Assembly (NCBI RefSeq): GCF_020164955.1
Contig: NZ_JAIUHG010000004.1
Coordinates: 62,001 to 126,000 of the forward strand
DNA length: 64,000 nucleotides
Direction of reading: 5' to 3'
From: Mesorhizobium sp. CA8
Lineage (GTDB): Bacteria > Pseudomonadota > Alphaproteobacteria > Rhizobiales > Rhizobiaceae
Shown in pieces: positions 58,142-64,000 of the stretch. The notes under the pieces were generated by a model. The model searched no databases. It saw only the letters and a list, made by a program, of their open reading frames with translations, and was not told the origin of the DNA. The position numbers and the translations under genes are program-made. Positions within the stretch are counted from its first letter, which is position 1, and each line of letters starts with the position of its first letter.

Positions 58142-58873
58142 TCAGATCGACCAGCCGCCGTCGATATTATAGGCCTGCCCCGTCGTATAGGTGGCGCCGG
58201 CGAGATAGACGGCGAGGTCGGCGATCTCCTCCGGCGTGCCGATCCTGCCCATCGGCTGGCGGGAGATGAAGGCCGCGCGCGCCGCCTCATAGTCGCCCTG
58301 TGCCTGCATGCGGCCCTGAAGCGAGGGGCTCTCGACGGTGCCCGGGCAAATGGCATTGCAACGTATGCCCTTGGCGACATAGTCGGCGGCAATCGATTTT
58401 GTCAGGCCGATCACGGCCGCCTTGGTCACGCCATAGGCAAAGCGGTTCGGCACGCCCTTCGGCGCGCCGGCGACGGAGGCCATGTTGATGATCGAACCAT
58501 CGCCACACTCCAGCATGCCGGGCAGCACGGCGCGGATGGTGCGGATCATGGCGCGGACATTGAGATTGAAGGCAAAGTCGAGATCCTCGTCCTTCATCTC
58601 CAGGATCGAGCCGGCATGGACGAAGCCGGCGCAGTTGAACAGCACGTCGACTTGGCCGATCTCGGCGAAAGCCGCCTTCACGGCGTCGTCGTTCAGCACA
58701 TCGAGTTTTCGCGTCGTAATGCCGTGCCCTTTGCCGAGGTCGGCCAGGGCCGTCTCGTTGATGTCGGTGGCGTGGACGATGGCGCCGGCCTTGGCGAAAG
58801 CCAGCGCGCTTGCCCGTCCGATGCCCTGCGCGGCCGCCGTGACGACCACGACCTTGCCAGTGATATCCGCCAT
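58142..58873 (-). CDS. SDR dehydrogenase, probable 2-keto-3-deoxy-L-fuconate dehydrogenase
   Basis: A 243-residue short-chain dehydrogenase. The NAD-binding loop is VVTAAAQGIGRASA, the structural NCAG motif is in LFNCAGFVHAG, and the catalytic Ser-Tyr-Lys is in INMASVAG and FAYGVTKAA. In L-fucose catabolism this enzyme oxidises 2-keto-3-deoxy-L-fuconate to a diketo acid that is later cleaved. The dehydratase for the previous step lies 68 bases downstream on the same strand. Confidence 0.87.
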   Translation of the reverse strand: MADITGKVVVVTAAAQGIGRASALAFAKAGAIVHATDINETALADLGKGHGITTRKLDVLNDDAVKAAFAEIGQVDVLFNCAGFVHAGSILEMKDEDLDFAFNLNVRAMIRTIRAVLPGMLECGDGSIINMASVAGAPKGVPNRFAYGVTKAAVIGLTKSIAADYVAKGIRCNAICPGTVESPSLQGRMQAQGDYEAARAAFISRQPMGRIGTPEEIADLAVYLAGATYTTGQAYNIDGGWSI

Positions 58874-58889
58874 GTTCTTGTCTCCCTGT

Positions 58890-59336
58890 TCAGCCGGGCC
58901 GTCGCTCGACGATATAGATGTGATCCGCCGCCAGCACGACCTCGTCGCGCTGGTTCAAAACCTCGACGCGTTCGATGACGCGCCCCGCGTTTGGCCGTTT
59001 CGGGTCGTCTTCCTTGGCGGCGATGGTGGTGCGCGTGCGGATCGTGTCGCCGATGAAGACCGGCTTGATGAAGCGCAGCCGGTCGTAGCCGTAGGAGAAG
59101 GCGACGGGATTGACGATGCTCGCCGTCAGCCCGACGCCGACCGAGAAGACCAGCGTGCCATGCGCGATGCGCTGGCTGAAGGGCGTCGTCTTCATGAACT
59201 CGGCATCCATGTGATGCGGGAAGAAATCGCCGGTGTGGCCCGCATGGACGACGAAGTCCGTCTCCGTAATGGTGCGGCCGCTGGTGAGGCGCGACGAGCC
59301 GATCTCGTACTCCTCGAAATAGGTGGTCTGTTCCAT
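58890..59336 (-). CDS. MaoC-like dehydratase family protein
   Basis: A 148-residue hotdog-fold protein with the MaoC/R-hydratase pattern: [25 protein letters not shown], the loop [13 protein letters not shown] with the conserved His, and [15 protein letters not shown]. These enzymes hydrate or dehydrate acyl-CoA. Its presence inside a fucose-type sugar-acid operon is unusual, because no CoA step is expected in that route until the end. It is 16 bases upstream of the SDR gene and clearly in the operon. Confidence 0.87.
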   Translation of the reverse strand: MEQTTYFEEYEIGSSRLTSGRTITETDFVVHAGHTGDFFPHHMDAEFMKTTPFSQRIAHGTLVFSVGVGLTASIVNPVAFSYGYDRLRFIKPVFIGDTIRTRTTIAAKEDDPKRPNAGRVIERVEVLNQRDEVVLAADHIYIVERRPG

Positions 59337-59344
59337 GTCCGGCC

Positions 59345-60418
59345 TTACGGCTTTGCGGCCAGCGGCGTCGCCGGCGCGGCACTCGATTTGTAGGCGGCCT
59401 CGACCAGCGCCATGGTGTGCCAGGCATCCTCGACGGAGCTGACCAGTTCGGCGTCTTCGCCGGATGCGAAGCGCTGGACGTTGGCCATTCGGCCGACAAA
59501 GGCATCAGGGAACCATTCGCCGGCGAGCGGCACGGCGACCCAATCTGACCCGCCTTTCGGATAGATTTCCAGAATATCAGGCTCGCCGCGCGGATAATCG
59601 AGGTTGAGGCCGAGCTTGACATAGGCCGCGCCCTCGGTGCCGCAGATGCGGAACTCGCAGGCCTGGTAGCGGCGCCCGAATTTGTGGTCGTGGTTGATCG
59701 AGAGCGCGCAGCGCACCGTGTCGCCATAGTCCAGTATGGCGCTGGTGCGCGTCTGCGCCACCTTGTGGTTGGGGTGGCCGAGCGTCTTGGCGTGCACGCC
59801 CAGCGGATTGCCGAGAAGCTGGCGGATCAGGTCGAGATAATGGATCGAATGCATGGCGATCTCGACGCGCGGCGCCTTGAGCAGGAATTCCCATAGCTGC
59901 CAGGGCGTGTCGAGCGCCAGAAGCGCGTCGAAATCCACCACCTCGCCCAGCCAGCCCTTGGCGATCGCGTCCTTCAGCGCCAGCATCATCGGCGCGAAAC
60001 GGAGTTGGAAATTGACCGCCGCTTTGAGCTGCTTGGCGCGGCAGATTTCGAGGATTTCCGTCGCTTCGCCGAGATAATTGCCCATCGGCTTCTGGATCAG
60101 CGCCACCGCCCCATCCGGCAAAGCCTTCAGCACCTCGGCATGCCGGCCCGGCGGGGTGGCGAGATCGAAGATCACGTCCTTTACCGCAGCCGCTTCCTCG
60201 ACCGAACGGAACGCCGTCACGCCCCATGCCTCGGCGAGTTTTTGCGCCTTGGCCTGGTCCGGATCGTAGAGGCCGGAAATCGGGAAGCCGGCCTTACGAT
60301 AGGCGGGGAAATGCGCATCGCCGACGATCGAGCCGGCGCCGAACGTGACAATCGGGCGCGGTTCTAAAGGCTTCGGCCAGGACTGCGCCAGCGATGCCGG
60401 ATCAAAGGAATCAGTCAT
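59345..60418 (-). CDS. Gfo/Idh/MocA family oxidoreductase
   Basis: A 357-residue NAD(P)-dependent sugar dehydrogenase. The Rossmann motif is [14 protein letters not shown], the EKP-type motif is [13 protein letters not shown], and the C-terminal sugar-binding domain has [18 protein letters not shown] with a conserved histidine. In this operon it may oxidise the free sugar at C1 to start the acid pathway. The overlap of 8 bases with the mutarotase gene ties the two together. Start ATG 60418. Confidence 0.87.
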   Translation of the reverse strand: MTDSFDPASLAQSWPKPLEPRPIVTFGAGSIVGDAHFPAYRKAGFPISGLYDPDQAKAQKLAEAWGVTAFRSVEEAAAVKDVIFDLATPPGRHAEVLKALPDGAVALIQKPMGNYLGEATEILEICRAKQLKAAVNFQLRFAPMMLALKDAIAKGWLGEVVDFDALLALDTPWQLWEFLLKAPRVEIAMHSIHYLDLIRQLLGNPLGVHAKTLGHPNHKVAQTRTSAILDYGDTVRCALSINHDHKFGRRYQACEFRICGTEGAAYVKLGLNLDYPRGEPDILEIYPKGGSDWVAVPLAGEWFPDAFVGRMANVQRFASGEDAELVSSVEDAWHTMALVEAAYKSSAAPATPLAAKP

Positions 60419-60740
60419 AATGGAAGACCTCGTCCATCGAGGCCCACCACTCGCCTTCCTTTCGCGTCTCCAGCGGCTCCTGGCAAGGCATGCACACGGC
60501 CCACCATTCCTGCGTCTTCGGGTCGGCGGCCATCTTGGCCATGTCGGCGGCGTAGTCGGAGCCGTGATATTCGAAATAGGAGAAAAGCAGGTTTTCCGGC
60601 CGCTTCAGGTAGATCGAATAGTTCTTGATGTTGCAGGCCGAGATCATGGTCAGCACGTCCGGCCAGACGGCAGCGTGAAGGCGGACATATTCCTCGACCT
60701 TCTCGGGCTTCAAGCCCAGCACCATTCCCATGCGATGCAT
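60411..60740 (-). CDS. L-rhamnose/L-fucose mutarotase family protein (RhaM-like)
   Basis: A 109-residue protein of the RhaM fold, which speeds interconversion of the alpha and beta anomers of 6-deoxy sugars. Patterns are MGMVLGLKPEKVEEYVRLHAAVWPDV with the active histidine, then NYSIYLKRPENLLFSYFEYHG and KTQEWWAVCMPCQEPL. ATG 60740 follows GGAGG; ATG 60731 (MGM) is also possible, and the open frame starts 21 bases earlier. It supports a deoxyhexose as the substrate of the operon. Confidence 0.88.
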   Translation of the reverse strand: MHRMGMVLGLKPEKVEEYVRLHAAVWPDVLTMISACNIKNYSIYLKRPENLLFSYFEYHGSDYAADMAKMAADPKTQEWWAVCMPCQEPLETRKEGEWWASMDEVFHYD

Positions 60741-60750
60741 ATCAGCCTCC

Positions 60751-61863
60751 CTATTTCGCAATCGCCGTGGTGAACTCGGCGATGCTTCTTGCCTTCACGG
60801 CGTCCCAGTCCCAGTCGATGCCGATGCCGGGCTCGCTGGGCGCCAGTGCATGGCCATTCTCGATGCGCATCTTGGCGCCCGTCAACTCGTCGAGCTGCGG
60901 AATATATTCGACATATTTGCCGTTCTGGATGGCGCAGACCAGGCTGACATGCAGTTCCATCAGGAAATGCGGGCAGACCGGCATGTCGAAAGTTTCCGCG
61001 GCGTGGGCGACTTTCAGCCAGGGGGTGATGCCGCCGATGCGGCCGACATCGACCTGGACGATGTTGCAGCCGCCCTTCTGCATGTATTCGCGAAAATGTC
61101 TGATCGAATAGAGCGACTCGCCGACCGCGATCGGCGTGGTGGCCGAGTTCGACAGCCGCACATGGCCGTCGATGTCGTCGGCCGGCAGCGGCTCCTCGAT
61201 CCAGGCAAGATCGAGATCGCGCAACCGCTCGGCGCGGCGGATCGCCTCGTCGACGGAAAAGCCCTGATTGCAGTCGGTCATGATCTCGTAGCCGTCACCG
61301 ACCGCCTTGCGCACCGCTGACAGCCGTGAAAAATCCTCGGAACCGTGCGGCTTGCCGATCTTCACCTTGGAGCCGGTAAAGCCCTTGGCCTTCGCTTCCA
61401 GTGCATCGTCGACCAGTGCCTGCGTCTCGATATGCAGCCAGCCGCCCTCTGTCGTATAGAGCGGGCAGCGGTCCTTGGCGCCGCCGGCGAGCTTCCAGAG
61501 CGGCAGGTTCTGCTTCCTGGCGCGCAGGTCCCAAAGGGCGGTATCGATGGCGGCGAGCGCGATCGCGGTGATGGCGCCGATGGTGGTGGCGTGGGTGGCG
61601 AATTCGAGCTCGTGCCAGATCGCCTCGATCTGGTCGGCGTCGCGGCCGATCAGGCGCGGCGCGAGATGGTCGGTCAGAAGCCGCATCACCGATGAGCCGC
61701 CGGTGCCGATCGTGTAGCTGTAGCCGGTGCCCGATGCGCCGTCGGCATCGGTGATGGTGACGATCGGCGTCTCCTGGCTGACGAAGCTTTGGATGGCGTC
61801 GGTGCGCTTCACCTTCGGCACGAGGTCGACCATGCGCAGCTCGATTTTCTCGATTTTCGCCAT
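60751..61863 (-). CDS. Mandelate racemase/muconate lactonizing family protein (sugar acid dehydratase)
   Basis: A 370-residue enolase-superfamily enzyme. The base motif is GSKVKIGK, metal ligands are in IMTDCNQGF, WIEEPL and AVGESL, and the second base is in CPHFLMELH. Its position next to the mutarotase, 10 bases upstream, makes a sugar-acid dehydratase the likely role, perhaps for a second substrate such as L-galactonate, L-rhamnonate or L-lyxonate. The exact acid cannot be read from the sequence. One base separates its ATG from the ATPase stop (TGACATG). Confidence 0.85.
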   Translation of the reverse strand: MAKIEKIELRMVDLVPKVKRTDAIQSFVSQETPIVTITDADGASGTGYSYTIGTGGSSVMRLLTDHLAPRLIGRDADQIEAIWHELEFATHATTIGAITAIALAAIDTALWDLRARKQNLPLWKLAGGAKDRCPLYTTEGGWLHIETQALVDDALEAKAKGFTGSKVKIGKPHGSEDFSRLSAVRKAVGDGYEIMTDCNQGFSVDEAIRRAERLRDLDLAWIEEPLPADDIDGHVRLSNSATTPIAVGESLYSIRHFREYMQKGGCNIVQVDVGRIGGITPWLKVAHAAETFDMPVCPHFLMELHVSLVCAIQNGKYVEYIPQLDELTGAKMRIENGHALAPSEPGIGIDWDWDAVKARSIAEFTTAIAK

Positions 61864-61864
61864 G

Positions 61865-62962
<1,098 letters not shown>

Positions 62963-62967
62963 GGCAT

Positions 62968-63834
62968 TCAACCTTTCACCGCGCCGGAGGTCAGGCCGCC
63001 GACGAGATGCTTCTGGACGATATAGGTGAGGGTCAACGCCGGAATGATCATCACCACGGTCAGCGCGCACATGCCGCGCCAGTCGATGGTGAACTCGGCC
63101 GTATAATCGAGCAGCCCGACCGGCAGCGTCTTGGAATTAACGGAACGTGTAAGCTGCGAGGCCAAAGCGAACTCGTTCCAGCAGGTGAGGAAGGCGAAGA
63201 TCGCGGCCGAGGCGATACCCGGGCGCGCCAGCGGGAATTCGACCTGCCAGAAGGCTTGCCAACGCGTGCAGCCGTCGATCTGGGCTGCTTCGGCAAGGTC
63301 CTTCGGCACCTGGCGGAAGAAGCCGTCGATCAGCCAGATCGTGAACGGCACGTTGAGCGCGACATAAGCGAGGATCATGCCGATATGGGTGTCGATGATG
63401 CCCAGCCGCACATAGAGGAAAAACAAAGGCAGCGAGAGCGCGATGCCGGGCACGGTGCGCGTCAGCATCAGGCCGAGGAACATGCCCGACTTGCCGCGGA
63501 AACGGTAGCGCGCGAAGGCATAGCCGCCGGCCATGCCGATGGCCACAGCGATCACCGTCGAGGTGACGGAGATGATCAGCGAGTTGCGGAAATAGTCGAG
63601 CACCGGGATGCCGCCTTTGCCGATGCCGCTGAACATGGCGATATAGGCATCGAAGGAGAGCTGCTGCGGGATCCAGACCGGCGGCTTGGCCATGATCTCG
63701 ACCGTGGGCCTGAGCGACGACAGGACGATCCAGATGCCCGGCAGGCAGATGACCAGCATGGCGAGGAACAGGCCGACACGATGCGCGCCGGTGAGCGCGC
63801 GGCGCATGAGGCGGGCGGAGGCGTTCTCGTCCAT
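62968..63834 (-). CDS. Sugar ABC transporter permease (MalG type), second system
   Basis: A 288-residue permease with six membrane segments and the EAA loop AEAAQIDGCTRWQAFWQVEFPLARPG. ATG 63834 lies 2 bases after the stop of the upstream permease; GTG 63843 and GTG 63840 overlap that stop and are alternatives. It ends 5 bases before the ATPase start. It presumably imports the deoxyhexose used by the neighbouring enzymes. Confidence 0.9.
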   Translation of the reverse strand: MDENASARLMRRALTGAHRVGLFLAMLVICLPGIWIVLSSLRPTVEIMAKPPVWIPQQLSFDAYIAMFSGIGKGGIPVLDYFRNSLIISVTSTVIAVAIGMAGGYAFARYRFRGKSGMFLGLMLTRTVPGIALSLPLFFLYVRLGIIDTHIGMILAYVALNVPFTIWLIDGFFRQVPKDLAEAAQIDGCTRWQAFWQVEFPLARPGIASAAIFAFLTCWNEFALASQLTRSVNSKTLPVGLLDYTAEFTIDWRGMCALTVVMIIPALTLTYIVQKHLVGGLTSGAVKG

Positions 63835-63836
63835 CC

Positions 63837-64000
63837 TCACCACTCCGCGCCGATTTGCGCGCGCGCCGCGGCGAGCTTGTTGTAGAAATAGATGGTGAAG
63901 GCGATCGACAGCAGGATCGAGAAATAGGCCATGGCGTTGGCGAGGCCCATGCGCGCGTCGCTATAGGCGGTGCGCCCGACCAGCGTCCACAAAAGCTCGG
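63837..64000 (-). CDS. Sugar ABC transporter permease, C-terminal end (partial)
   Basis: The last 53 codons of a permease that continues beyond the window. The visible part reads ELLWTLVGRTAYSDARMG, then a hydrophobic segment AMAYFSILLSIAFTIYFYNK and a charged end with Trp before the stop at 63837. This is the usual C-terminus of a MalF/UgpA-type partner. The stop is 2 bases before the next permease ATG. Confidence 0.8.
   Translation of the reverse strand, partial: ELLWTLVGRTAYSDARMGLANAMAYFSILLSIAFTIYFYNKLAAARAQIGAEW

Overview
The window is GC-rich, densely coded DNA from an alphaproteobacterium of the Rhizobiales. A Mesorhizobium-like genome is the best guess. The reasons are a succinoglycan-type exo gene order (exoP-N-O-M-A-L, exoX/exoY/exoF), rhizobial ABC sugar uptake operons, and dispersed intergenic elements of a kind I recall from Mesorhizobium. 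No rRNA, tRNA, CRISPR array, transposase or phage gene was seen.

Region 1 (1-6.55 kb, + strand) is a dihydroxyacetone-kinase-type operon. It holds the tail of an ABC transporter ATPase, a DhaK-DhaL fusion, a free DhaL, a DhaM-type EIIA, an HPr, an Enzyme I, a small helix-turn-helix-like protein and a second, stand-alone DhaK. Together they make a private PEP-to-kinase phosphorelay for a small ketose such as dihydroxyacetone.

Region 2 (6.8-10.8 kb) is a small RiPP-like locus. A promoter on the minus strand drives a 28-residue precursor-like peptide, then a PqqD-type recognition protein, a lasso-B2-type protease and an HPr-kinase-like kinase. A nucleotidyltransferase and a formyltransferase converge on it from the plus strand. 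There is no cyclase. A 38-residue membrane peptide, propionyl-CoA synthetase, a frameshifted acyltransferase and a metallophosphoesterase follow.

Region 3 (15.2-46.9 kb) is an exopolysaccharide locus. It contains exoP/N/O/M/A/L, an ExoT-like flippase, two extra glycosyltransferases, a phosphoribosyltransferase-HAD fusion, a GMC oxidoreductase with a small Tat-type partner, UDP-glucose dehydrogenase, an ExoK-type GH16 glycanase, an ExoU-like glycosyltransferase, exoX, exoY, exoF, an ExoZ-like acyltransferase and an ExoQ-like polymerase. A complete lasso peptide cluster (33.9-41.5 kb) sits between the ExoU-like gene and exoX. It has a precursor, PqqD, B2 protease, asparagine-synthetase-like cyclase, HPr-kinase-like kinase and ABC exporter, with a divergent nucleotidyltransferase. 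The predicted core starts with Gly, has Asp at position 9 and ends in Ser, so a phosphorylated lasso peptide is the prediction. TTGC-N3-GCA(A/G) dyads lie in several exo promoters and in the lasso promoter, suggesting shared control.

Region 4 (47-64 kb, minus strand) is catabolic. It holds a DUF1349 protein, an aldehyde dehydrogenase, a CUT1-type sugar ABC transporter with a PLP gamma-lyase-family enzyme and a GntR regulator, a DUF2161 protein, and an L-fucose-type dehydratase pathway (fuconate dehydratase, SDR dehydrogenase, mutarotase, second enolase-superfamily dehydratase, Gfo/Idh/MocA oxidoreductase, MaoC protein) followed by another CUT1 transporter that runs off the end.
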